Part shown: one piece after another, positions 1-6,467 of the stretch | Layout of the letters: every line of letters starts with the position of its first letter | Position numbering within the stretch: the first letter of the stretch is position 1 | NCBI GenBank assembly: GCA_900540945.1 | Contig: UQHQ01000047.1 | Location: forward strand, 1-9,946 | Reading direction: 5' to 3' | Length of the DNA: 9,946 bases | From: an uncultured Collinsella sp. | Lineage (GTDB): Bacteria > Actinomycetota > Coriobacteriia > Coriobacteriales > Coriobacteriaceae | Program-made: the position numbers and the translations under genes | The notes under the pieces: generated by a model | What the model was told of the DNA's origin: nothing | The model's database searches: none | The model's input: only the letters and a program-made list of their open reading frames with translations

Positions 1-1490
1 GGCAAGTCAGGGGAAAGGAGGCCCCCCTTGCCCGTGGCCGCCGCTGCGCTTGCCGGGCCGAGCCAAAACGCCGCGATGCTCGTGGCGGCTCCGGCGGCAA
101 GGAGGGCGTCGCCGGTTAGGCAACCCAGCGCAAGCGCGCAGGTGAGCGTCGCGCTCGCAGCCGCCTCGGTGCGTCCCCAAGCAATCCACCAACCGGACAT
201 GGCAGCGGCAAAAATGACCGCGACCGGCAGCATCGACAGGATGCCCTGCGCCTGCATGGTGGCGTTGGCCATGAGCACCAAAAAGCCCACGGCCGAGATG
301 GCCGAGCCAATCTGCGGGGCCAAGCCTGCCGCCGCGCCAATGGCGACGGCCGCCACGACCAGCCCGGGAAGCGTCGCGACGCCGGCTGTCTGCATAAGCA
401 AAAAGCTGAAGGCTCCGCATGAGAGCGCCGAGATGCCGCGCATGGTGTAATTGCGTGCGCGGCCCCAGCGCGTGCCCGCCCAGCCAAGTGCGGGGTCGAC
501 CTCGACGGTGTCATCCTCGTAGCTCGATGGCTCGATATCATCTGCCGCGCACTCGTCATTCGAAAGCTCGCCTACCATCTGCTCCAAGCTGCGACGGCCT
601 TCGCGCACGCTCCCCAAGCCGGCAAGGAGTCGGTCGCAGAATGCCTCGATGCTATCGGGGCGGTCTTGCGGCATGGGGGAGAGAGCGCTCATGAGCGCCG
701 CCTCGGCCCCCGGGGGAAAGTGAGGGATCAGTTCGCTGGGATAGGTGGCGCCGCCGATGATGCGGTCGAGCGAGTCGGCAGGCGTGGCCGCCATAAAGGG
801 GGCACTGCCGCACAGGCCCTCGTAGATCACGCAGGCAAGGGCAAAGACATCGGCACGTTCGTCGACCGTGCCGGTCTCGATATCGAGCTGCTCGGGCGGC
901 ATGTAGCCGATGGTGCCGCCGCGCGATCCGCCAAAGCCGCCGGCGGACGACAGCCGCGCCATGCCAAAGTCGGTGATCTTTACATTGCCCGAATGGTCGA
1001 TAAGCACATTGGCGGGCTTTATGTCCAGATGAAGCACGCCGTTTGCATGGGCAAAGGTGAGTGCCTGACCCAGCGCGTCGGCAATGGCCGCGGCCTCGTC
1101 AAAGGTGAGCGAGTGGCCGTCCACGCGATGCAAAAACTCGGCCAACGACATACCGTCGACATACTCCATGACCAGGTAGGCATAGGCGGTGTCGTGCGTA
1201 AAGTCGATAACCTGCACGATATTGGGATGTTGAAGCATGGCGGCGGTATGCGCCTCGCGCAGCACGTCCATGATGTCGCTGGCGGGCATGCCGGCGCCGT
1301 TGATAAGGGGGATGCGCTTAATGGCCACGCGACGGCGCAGATGCGTGTCGCGGCAAATCTCGATGGAGCCAAAACCGCCGGTCGCAAGCGTCTCGAGCGG
1401 CTGGTACCGCTTGAGCAGCTCGCGAGAGCTAGTGCCCTCCAAGGGAACGTCCGGCGAGAACCGGGCGGTATGTTGCGAGAAAAGCGGCAT
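1..1490 (-). CDS. Serine/threonine protein kinase with C-terminal multi-pass membrane region (partial, 3' end outside window)
   Basis: Reading the minus strand from ATG at 1490 gives about 496 residues with no stop before the left edge, so the C-terminus is missing. The Hanks-type kinase domain spans roughly residues 29-290. It has a glycine-rich loop (ATGGFGS, 36-42), VAIK with the ATP-binding lysine at 58, a helix-C glutamate at 79, the catalytic loop HLDIKPAN (154-161, Asp156), DFG at 174-176, a PPE motif at 198-200 and the late arginine in DRP near 277. The residue before the catalytic Asp is Leu, not Arg, so this is a non-RD kinase. An acidic linker (about 308-332) leads to several hydrophobic segments from about 352 to 480, probably four to six membrane spans. 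No PASTA repeats are seen, though sequence past the edge is unknown. The start is supported by GAGGG about six bases upstream. Expected role: phosphorylation of cytoplasmic proteins from the membrane; the substrates are unknown. Confidence 0.95.
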   Translation of the reverse strand, partial: MPLFSQHTARFSPDVPLEGTSSRELLKRYQPLETLATGGFGSIEICRDTHLRRRVAIKRIPLINGAGMPASDIMDVLREAHTAAMLQHPNIVQVIDFTHDTAYAYLVMEYVDGMSLAEFLHRVDGHSLTFDEAAAIADALGQALTFAHANGVLHLDIKPANVLIDHSGNVKITDFGMARLSSAGGFGGSRGGTIGYMPPEQLDIETGTVDERADVFALACVIYEGLCGSAPFMAATPADSLDRIIGGATYPSELIPHFPPGAEAALMSALSPMPQDRPDSIEAFCDRLLAGLGSVREGRRSLEQMVGELSNDECAADDIEPSSYEDDTVEVDPALGWAGTRWGRARNYTMRGISALSCGAFSFLLMQTAGVATLPGLVVAAVAIGAAAGLAPQIGSAISAVGFLVLMANATMQAQGILSMLPVAVIFAAAMSGWWIAWGRTEAAASATLTCALALGCLTGDALLAAGAATSIAAFWLGPASAAAATGKGGLLSPDL

Positions 1491-1570
1491 GGCCAACCCT
1501 CGTGCGTTTAAAGTTCGTTTGCGAGCGGCGGGCGCGGGGCCGAGCCGTTCGCGGTGGCATAGATGCTGCT

Positions 1571-1579
1571 AGTGTAGCA
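1571..1579 (-). promoter_or_regulatory. Candidate extended -10 promoter for the kinase gene
   Basis: On the minus strand this reads TGCTACACT, an extended -10 (TGn followed by a hexamer matching TATAAT at four of six positions). It lies about 80 bases upstream of the kinase start. No good -35 is visible at the normal distance, which extended -10 promoters can tolerate. Pattern-based only. Confidence 0.35.
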
Positions 1580-1651
1580 CGCTCAGGCGGATGGCGAGGA
1601 TGGCGGGATGCGAGGCTGCCTGTCTGGCTTGGCCTTCGTCTCGACCCATCC

Positions 1652-1697
1652 GGAAAGCGCGCCCCAGTTTGCGGCCAAATACTGGGACACGCTTTCC
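1652..1697. repeat. Palindromic repeat unit 1 of 3
   Basis: A 46-bp imperfect palindrome. The left arm begins GGAAAGCGCGCCCCAG and the right arm is its near inverse, ending CTGGGACACGCTTTCC. As minus-strand RNA the two arm differences become G-U pairs, giving a stem of roughly 16 pairs. The core GGAAA-NN(N)-TCCC recurs in the next two units, whose starts lie exactly 62 bp and 124 bp downstream. REP-like element, operator array and processed hairpin all remain possible. Confidence 0.7.
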
Positions 1698-1713
1698 GAA
1701 TGGGGTGTGCTGC

Positions 1714-1759
1714 GGAAACTGCGTCCCAGAATATTGACTCAGAACGGGATACAGTTTCC
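1714..1759. repeat. Palindromic repeat unit 2 of 3
   Basis: A 46-bp imperfect palindrome the same length as unit 1, with arms GGAAACTGCGTCCC and (inverted) GGAAACTGTATCCC, which differ at two positions. The loop between the arms differs from unit 1, so the arms are conserved and the centre is not. It is separated from unit 1 by 16 bp and from unit 3 by 16 bp, and the two spacers show no similarity to each other. Confidence 0.7.
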
Positions 1760-1775
1760 AGATCGACGCTCAAAA

Positions 1776-1814
1776 GGAAACCGCATCCCGCTTTGATGCG
1801 GGGACTGCGGACAA
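1776..1814. repeat. Palindromic repeat unit 3 of 3 (shorter, degenerate right arm)
   Basis: The left arm GGAAACCGCATCCC matches the left arms of units 1 and 2. The right arm begins with the same GGGA but diverges at its outer end, and the loop is about seven bases shorter. A hairpin can still form through CCGCATC (1781-1787) with GATGCGG (1795-1801), or through pairing of the outer CCGCA/TGCGG blocks. It ends about 90 bp before the -10 of the regulator gene. Confidence 0.55.
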
Positions 1815-1906
1815 AAGCTGAACCGTGATCTGGCTCGGATTGGAGTTCGCCTGAATCGTTGATGCTGGCTGGTGTGGGCGTGGAGATAAACGAGCAGCCC
1901 GAGCGA

Positions 1907-1912
1907 TATAAT
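1907..1912 (+). promoter_or_regulatory. Promoter -10 box for the membrane LuxR regulator gene
   Basis: A perfect TATAAT lies 20 bases upstream of the chosen start codon, which gives a very short leader. The -35 region 17 bases further up (about 1884-1889) is a poor match to TTGACA, so the promoter may be weak or activator-dependent. The box overlaps an upstream in-frame ATG at 1911, which argues against that codon being the start. Confidence 0.5.
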
Positions 1913-1931
1913 GACACGCTATGGAGGTCAT

Positions 1932-4073
1932 ATGCTCTTTTCCCGCTGTTCTGCCACATCTGCTTTCGCCATTGCGCTCGTCGTAATGGCGGTTACCCCT
2001 TATCACCGGTTTTCATCTTCAATCGGCTTGGCATCAGGTGCAATGACCTGGCTCGTTATCCTTGGCGCATGCCTCGCGGCGTTTGGTCATGGTGTTGCGC
2101 TCCGCAAGGGGAGAGAAATAAGACGGCCGGGTCGCCTTGGCGTCTTCGGTGTTTTCCTTGCTGCTATTGCGGTGGTTCCCGAATGGGTCGACTTGGCCTT
2201 CTATGCTCGCGGAGATTCTATTCCAATCGTGTTTGCACCAATCTGGTTGTTGCATCGTGTTTCTTGTGCCTTGTGCTTCACTGGGTCGTTGCTCCTCTCA
2301 TATGTAATTTGGGATACGGCGGGCTCTCCTTTGATACGGGGGGCGGCGCGGGACGGCGAAAGGGGGACCCGCCGATCGCAGAGCACGCTTTTTGCAGAAA
2401 CAATAGTTGTCCTGTCTTGCCTGCTGTTTTGCTGTCGAATTTCATGGAGAGTCGTTCCCGAGCCATGGGGGATGCCCTCTGTAACGGCCGCATCAATTGG
2501 CCTCGTGCTTTTAATTCCGCTGGTCTATCTCGTATTGGCTGCGGTCCCGCTGCTTTGCTGTCCCCGCGCCTTTGGTCGGGGGCAGGGCGACGTGTTTGCC
2601 CGTTCTGTGCTTGTAGCAGTTCCCATTGGCCTTGTTCCGGCTGTCGAGGTGGCATACTTTGCAAGCGATGCCGCAGTCATTGCATCACTGTCGATGGGGT
2701 CCGCTATTGCTGTTGCCGCCTTCGTATGCACATTGCTAAGGGAGAAACGGGACAACAATTCGGATACCCCTCGCACGTCCGACCCATTCGATGCGGGGGT
2801 GTTTTCCCCTGCCCTGTCGCCTCGAGAAGAGCAGTTTGTTCGACTGCTGCTCAAAGGGAAAACGCCGGCGGAAATTGCCAGGGAGACGGGTACGAAGCCA
2901 TCGACGGTGCGAACAACGCTTCACCGAGCATACGGGAAGGCATCGGTTGCGGGCTCACGCGAGCTCGTGGCATTGTTTGCGGGTGAGGGTGATGCTACAG
3001 GGCCTGGTCTGCTGCAGCGGCATGCTGGTGATATGTTGACATCAGTTCGGACGCGCCGGCTGTTTCGATACCTGCTCACAACATTTTTTATCCTCCTTGC
3101 GGCGGGCCCCTTGGTAATGGCGGATAGCGATTGGGGATCCGGTGTTTCGCGGGCAGTCGCCTTTTCTCTCGCAAGCTATGCATTGGGTCTCGGACTGCTT
3201 CTGTCGCTGCACTACGCGGGTGAAAAACTGAATCGTGAAGTTGCGCTGACTAGAACGGATGGGGCGATTGGGCTCGGAAGCCCGTGCGTATGGGCGGTGC
3301 TGTCTGCCGTGGAATGGTCTTTTGTCTATATCGCGGCATGGAGGTGTATATGCGATCCGTTGATGGCTGCGCCGGTCCTGCTGTGCGGCGTGGCATCTAC
3401 GGTCTCGCTCGCTGTTGGGCTGCGTCCGTTTAAGGTGCATGCCCGTGTCCGGGCTATCGTGCCGTTGGTGTCAATAGGTGCGGCTACTTTAATCCATGCG
3501 GCCACTAGGGGGCGAATCCATGGGTTCGCGGTGCTGACGGGGATGTTGCTCACATACATAGTGCTGCGTAGCTGTCCGCAGCGCAAAATGCTTGGGATAT
3601 GGATGCTTTGCTTTGGGGCGGCGGCTCCTGTCTGGGTTGTCTTGCTCAACATGGTGCAGGATCTGACGGTTTTCGAGCCTCTGTTCCTTGCGTCGTTGCT
3701 GGGGCAAAGTTCGGCCGTCAATGTCGTCGTGGCAACGGTGATTGTTTGCTGGTCTGTGCCCATGCTCGTTACGCACATCGTGCTCGTACGCTCGGTTGAG
3801 GACGAGAAGGCCGTCTTGAAGTACCGTGCGAACGGGTCCACCGAAGCAGCTCACGTGCGCCGGCTGGCTCTGCTTACGTCGCGCGCCCTGTCCGATGTTC
3901 AGGCCCGAATATTGTTGATGACGGCAGAGGGCACAACGACAAAGACCATTGCGCAGGATGTCGGTTACGCTGCATCTACGGTGCAAGCGCTGCGATCCGC
4001 GTCCTATCGCCAGTTGAAGATCAAGAACAAAGCAGAGCTTATTTCATTGTTATCGCAGGTAGATAACGTGTAA
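1932..4073 (+). CDS. Membrane-embedded transcription regulator with two LuxR-type HTH domains (tandem membrane-HTH modules)
   Basis: 713 residues. The start at 1932 is preceded four bases earlier by GGAGG; an in-frame ATG at 1911 lies on the -10 box and is rejected. Module 1 has about seven to eight hydrophobic segments (residues 10-268) and then a LuxR-type HTH at about 295-349 (begins LSPREEQFVRLLLKGK, recognition region TKPSTVRTTLHRAYGK). Module 2 repeats the plan, with about eight hydrophobic segments (378-620) and a second HTH at about 653-708 (begins LSDVQARILLMTAEG, recognition region YAASTVQALRSASYRQLKIK). Membrane-sensor LuxR proteins of Coriobacteriia normally carry one C-terminal HTH after about 12 spans; two modules in one chain is unusual. 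No phosphorylatable receiver domain is seen. It precedes the secreted-protein/ABC genes in the same direction with a 109-bp gap, so it is the likely regulator of that cassette. The ligand is unknown. Confidence 0.9.
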   Translation: MLFSRCSATSAFAIALVVMAVTPYHRFSSSIGLASGAMTWLVILGACLAAFGHGVALRKGREIRRPGRLGVFGVFLAAIAVVPEWVDLAFYARGDSIPIVFAPIWLLHRVSCALCFTGSLLLSYVIWDTAGSPLIRGAARDGERGTRRSQSTLFAETIVVLSCLLFCCRISWRVVPEPWGMPSVTAASIGLVLLIPLVYLVLAAVPLLCCPRAFGRGQGDVFARSVLVAVPIGLVPAVEVAYFASDAAVIASLSMGSAIAVAAFVCTLLREKRDNNSDTPRTSDPFDAGVFSPALSPREEQFVRLLLKGKTPAEIARETGTKPSTVRTTLHRAYGKASVAGSRELVALFAGEGDATGPGLLQRHAGDMLTSVRTRRLFRYLLTTFFILLAAGPLVMADSDWGSGVSRAVAFSLASYALGLGLLLSLHYAGEKLNREVALTRTDGAIGLGSPCVWAVLSAVEWSFVYIAAWRCICDPLMAAPVLLCGVASTVSLAVGLRPFKVHARVRAIVPLVSIGAATLIHAATRGRIHGFAVLTGMLLTYIVLRSCPQRKMLGIWMLCFGAAAPVWVVLLNMVQDLTVFEPLFLASLLGQSSAVNVVVATVIVCWSVPMLVTHIVLVRSVEDEKAVLKYRANGSTEAAHVRRLALLTSRALSDVQARILLMTAEGTTTKTIAQDVGYAASTVQALRSASYRQLKIKNKAELISLLSQVDNV

Positions 4074-4109
4074 ACGCCTGGATTATCAACTCAATAGCGA
4101 GTGTTTACA
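4069..4109. promoter_or_regulatory. Inverted repeat TGTAAAC-N27-GTTTACA, candidate operator upstream of the secreted-protein gene
   Basis: Perfect 7-bp half-sites lie at 4069-4075 (overlapping the regulator's stop codon) and 4103-4109. Half-site centres are 34 bp apart, a little over three helical turns. The second half-site contains TTTACA, which resembles a -35 hexamer, but no convincing -10 follows at normal spacing. It could be a binding site for the LuxR regulator or a weak terminator stem without a T-tract; a 7-bp match may also be chance. Confidence 0.25.
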
Positions 4110-4182
4110 GACATCTTTCTCCATTCATGCAAAGGTTGCTGTGCGTCGACGCATTGTTAGCCGCTTTTGATTGGAGAAGGCC

Positions 4183-4695
4183 ATGATTAAGCCAAGGAGC
4201 GCTATTACTCGAATCGGAGTCGGGTTGGCGATTGCTGCGGGTCTGTCCCTAGGGGTTCCCGCTGCATCGTTCGCGCAAGAGGAGTTTGACACCTCTCAGG
4301 TTTCTAGCATTACTCAAAACGCCGATACGGGAATTACGACCTGTACGAACAATGCCGATAGGGCATTTAGTTTTCAATGTGCCGGGACGAGTGCAACTGG
4401 CTACCGTCAAAAGGATGATTCCTCATCGCTCTATCTGGATATCCAAGGTTATACGGGAAATCCGCTTCGGTTATATACAGACGGTGCGTATAACACAAGC
4501 GGTAGCGGCAGCATGAATTGTACTCAGGGAACGTATCGTTCGAATCACAAGGGACAGTGGGAAATGTATAACCTCGTCCGTGAGAACGGGCGATCTGCGG
4601 CGCGACTGACTGCATGGGCGGAGTCTGGCTACGGCACTGTTATTGGTGTATGGAGCCCCGACTGCGTCGGGCATTTCCGCAAGCTTCCCGCATAG
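4183..4695 (+). CDS. Small secreted protein with signal peptide and four cysteines (DUF2712-like or lactococcin-972-like in style)
   Basis: 170 residues from ATG 4183, which has GGAG six bases upstream; a TTG at 4171 in the same frame is less likely because the GGAG would then fall inside the gene. Residues 1-31 form a classical Sec signal peptide: basic start, hydrophobic core IGVGLAIAAGLSLGV, and likely cleavage after SFA. The mature part (about 139 residues) is rich in Ser, Thr, Asn, Gly and Tyr and has Cys at 54, 66, 113 and 161, so two disulfides are possible. The stretch around residues 61-86 (FSFQC, then RQKDDSSSLYLDI) resembles small secreted proteins found beside ABC-transporter genes in Firmicutes, from memory of the DUF2712 type. 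That family assignment is tentative. It is first in the transporter cassette, 54 bp before the permease. Possible roles: bacteriocin-like product, signal, or envelope protein served by the transporter. Its GC content is visibly lower than the flanking core genes. Confidence 0.85.
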   Translation: MIKPRSAITRIGVGLAIAAGLSLGVPAASFAQEEFDTSQVSSITQNADTGITTCTNNADRAFSFQCAGTSATGYRQKDDSSSLYLDIQGYTGNPLRLYTDGAYNTSGSGSMNCTQGTYRSNHKGQWEMYNLVRENGRSAARLTAWAESGYGTVIGVWSPDCVGHFRKLPA

Positions 4696-4708
4696 TTGTT
4701 TGAATTGG

Positions 4709-4739
4709 CTCCCTTCCGGCTTTCTGGGTCGGAAGGGGG
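4709..4739 (+). promoter_or_regulatory. Intercistronic RNA hairpin next to the permease ribosome binding site
   Basis: CCCTTCCG (4711-4718) pairs perfectly with CGGAAGGG (4730-4737) around an 11-base loop, and one G-U and one C-G pair can extend the stem to ten. There is no T-tract, so it is not a standard terminator. Its 3' side abuts the GGAGG (4741-4745) of the next gene, and CTCC at 4709-4712 could alternatively pair with that GGAG. It could stabilise the upstream mRNA, attenuate transcription, or limit permease translation relative to the secreted protein. Confidence 0.55.
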
Positions 4740-4749
4740 AGGAGGACGT

Positions 4750-5631
4750 ATGAACCAAAGGCTCGTAAGATATGAGCTGTCGAAAACGATAAGACGCCCA
4801 GCTTTTATCTTTGCTCTCTTGATTGCAGTCGCAGTTGCAATAGCTGCTGCGCTGGAGCCGTGGGCAAATTTGGAAAAAGAACGTCACAACCTTCTTTCTT
4901 TTGGTTACGGCGTTGGCATGCAAGCCAAAAACTATCTCGGTCAAACACGTGAAAGCAGCTTCGGTAACTGGATTGTTGTGAGCGCGAACGCGCCACTGTC
5001 TGCGTCGGTGTTTTTCTATGCACTGCCCCTGCTTGCAATGTTGGCCGGATCTTGGTCGTGCCTCTTTGAGCGTTTGAGTGGTTATGACATGCAGATATGC
5101 ACGCGCGTTTCCAGAAAGGCATACGTGAACGTAAAGGTGCTGTCTGCTTTCCTCTCCGCGTTTACAGTGACTGCCATTCCTCTGCTCGTCAATTTCCTGA
5201 TTGTCTCGATGCTTTTTCCTGCGTATCTTCCTCGGGTCGATGAGTCGACCTACGTAGGGCTTTACCTACATAGCTATTTCTCCGGTCTATTTTATTCACA
5301 TCCTTTGTTATATGTGCTTGCATACACGCTGTTCGATGCGGTCACGCTCGGGACTTTATCCATGGCTGTAACTGGCTTCTCAATTTTGTTTCGTAGCAGA
5401 ATCAAAGCGATAATTGTCCCGTATCTGCTAATGGTTGCGTGGCATTTTGCAAATGGCTGGATCTTCGGCGTAATGGCTTGTGTGGGGTTTAACTGCAATA
5501 TCTTCAACAGCATCAGGTCGGAATCGCTGAATAACTGGCCAGACATTCGAGCCGGTTTTGCGGAAATCATATTATTGACCCTTGCTTCGTTGGCTTTTTC
5601 TGGGGCGTGGAAAAGGCGGGAGATGGTCTGA
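4750..5631 (+). CDS. ABC-2-like transporter permease, first subunit
   Basis: 293 residues from ATG 4750, four bases after GGAGG. The N-terminus is short and cytoplasmic (MNQRLVRYELSKTIRR), followed by a first span at 18-36. An external loop of about 45 residues follows, then spans near 84-103, 130-156, 185-214, 219-240 and 268-286: six in all, the usual plan for ABC-2/LanE-LanG permeases of 240-300 residues. The cytoplasmic element QICTRVSRKAYVNVKV (115-130) between spans 2 and 3 matches the basic 'TRxSRxxY...K' coupling segment typical of this group. It probably pairs with the next gene product and the ATPase to move a peptide or small amphiphile across, or out of, the membrane. The stop codon overlaps the next start by one base (TGATG). 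The substrate is not readable. Confidence 0.85.
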   Translation: MNQRLVRYELSKTIRRPAFIFALLIAVAVAIAAALEPWANLEKERHNLLSFGYGVGMQAKNYLGQTRESSFGNWIVVSANAPLSASVFFYALPLLAMLAGSWSCLFERLSGYDMQICTRVSRKAYVNVKVLSAFLSAFTVTAIPLLVNFLIVSMLFPAYLPRVDESTYVGLYLHSYFSGLFYSHPLLYVLAYTLFDAVTLGTLSMAVTGFSILFRSRIKAIIVPYLLMVAWHFANGWIFGVMACVGFNCNIFNSIRSESLNNWPDIRAGFAEIILLTLASLAFSGAWKRREMV

Positions 5632-6467
5632 TGCTGTTTAGGCTGGTCGCCGCGGACCTGAGGACCGTTTTGAAGAAGAACATCATTACCTTTATTGCGA
5701 TTGCGGCAGTGACCGTTGCGAACCTGGTGTACGCCTACGGTTTGTCTTCTGTGTATGGGGTCAGGACGGATGCCTTGGGGTTTGCGGACAATCTTGCGCT
5801 CGTGTTTGCCGGATCTGCTCCGTTTGAGCCTAGGCCCGGGGTCATGTTTGTGCCTCCGCTAGGATGGCTATTTCTCATTCTGCTTATTCTCTATACAACA
5901 CTCGATTATCCCGCCGAATCGTTGCACGGGTTTGGTTTGCAAACGCTTGTCCGATGCCGGGCGAGAACCCTTTGGTGGGTCTCGCGTTTTATCTCAGTGG
6001 CGGCGATAACAGCATTTTCGCTGCTCGTGGTGGTTTGCTCTGTTGTGATTTGGAGCTTGATGGTGAGTGCCTCGTTCAGCGCGGTCATCCATGGCGAGTC
6101 GCTTCAGCTGGCTAATTTGGCGCCGTGGTTTCTCAAGGCGAGCGAAGCAGGTGCACTGCCGTTTTTCGCAGGTCTCTTTCTTGCTTTTGAGGCGCTTGCG
6201 TTTGTGCAGGCAACGGTTGGGTTTGTGCTTGGGCCGTCAGTTTCATTTGCGGTTGTAATGAGCTACCTGATCTGTTCGGCATATGCGCGGCATTGGGCGC
6301 TACTGGGAAATGCCTTGATGCTGTTGCGCTGGGGTGGAATCGTCAAAGAAGGAATTGCGACGGGCTCGAGTGGCTTGTTTTCAATTGTGATTATGTCGTT
6401 ATGCCTATCGTTGGGTGGACTGTGGTTTCGAAGGGCCGACCTTATCGAAAAGAGGGACAAGATATGA
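5631..6467 (+). CDS. ABC-2-like transporter permease, second subunit
   Basis: 278 residues. ATG 5631 overlaps the previous stop by one base, and GGGAG lies eight bases upstream inside the previous gene. Hydrophobic spans lie near 18-38, 75-92, 118-145, 175-200, 202-218 and 248-265. Between spans 2 and 3 it carries FGLQTLVRCRARTLWW (101-116), a basic segment in the same place as the coupling segment of the first permease, so the two proteins look like diverged members of one family forming a heterodimer. A loop of about 35 residues follows the first span (39-74). The C-terminus is charged and cytoplasmic. Its stop overlaps the ATPase start as ATGA. Confidence 0.85.
   Translation: MLFRLVAADLRTVLKKNIITFIAIAAVTVANLVYAYGLSSVYGVRTDALGFADNLALVFAGSAPFEPRPGVMFVPPLGWLFLILLILYTTLDYPAESLHGFGLQTLVRCRARTLWWVSRFISVAAITAFSLLVVVCSVVIWSLMVSASFSAVIHGESLQLANLAPWFLKASEAGALPFFAGLFLAFEALAFVQATVGFVLGPSVSFAVVMSYLICSAYARHWALLGNALMLLRWGGIVKEGIATGSSGLFSIVIMSLCLSLGGLWFRRADLIEKRDKI

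Noticed and set aside
666..1511. Open frame on the plus strand across the kinase gene (281 codons)
   Set aside because: Antisense shadow of the kinase; its length comes from GC-rich codon bias.
1652..1814. CRISPR array
   Set aside because: The repeats are inverted pairs forming palindromes with diverging sequence, not identical direct repeats with unique spacers, and no cas genes are nearby.
1502..1828. Small coding frames in the 1491-1931 gap
   Set aside because: They run through the palindrome cluster, lack ribosome binding sites and show no recognisable protein features.
1859..2986. Plus-strand 375-codon frame overlapping the first half of the regulator
   Set aside because: Out of frame with the regulator, with a Cys/Arg-rich composition typical of a shifted reading; the regulator frame has hydrophobic spans and an HTH.
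3033..4073. Second half of the regulator as an independent gene starting at an internal ATG
   Set aside because: There is no ribosome binding site before ATG 3033, no stop or frameshift separates the halves, and the frame is continuous through the linker.
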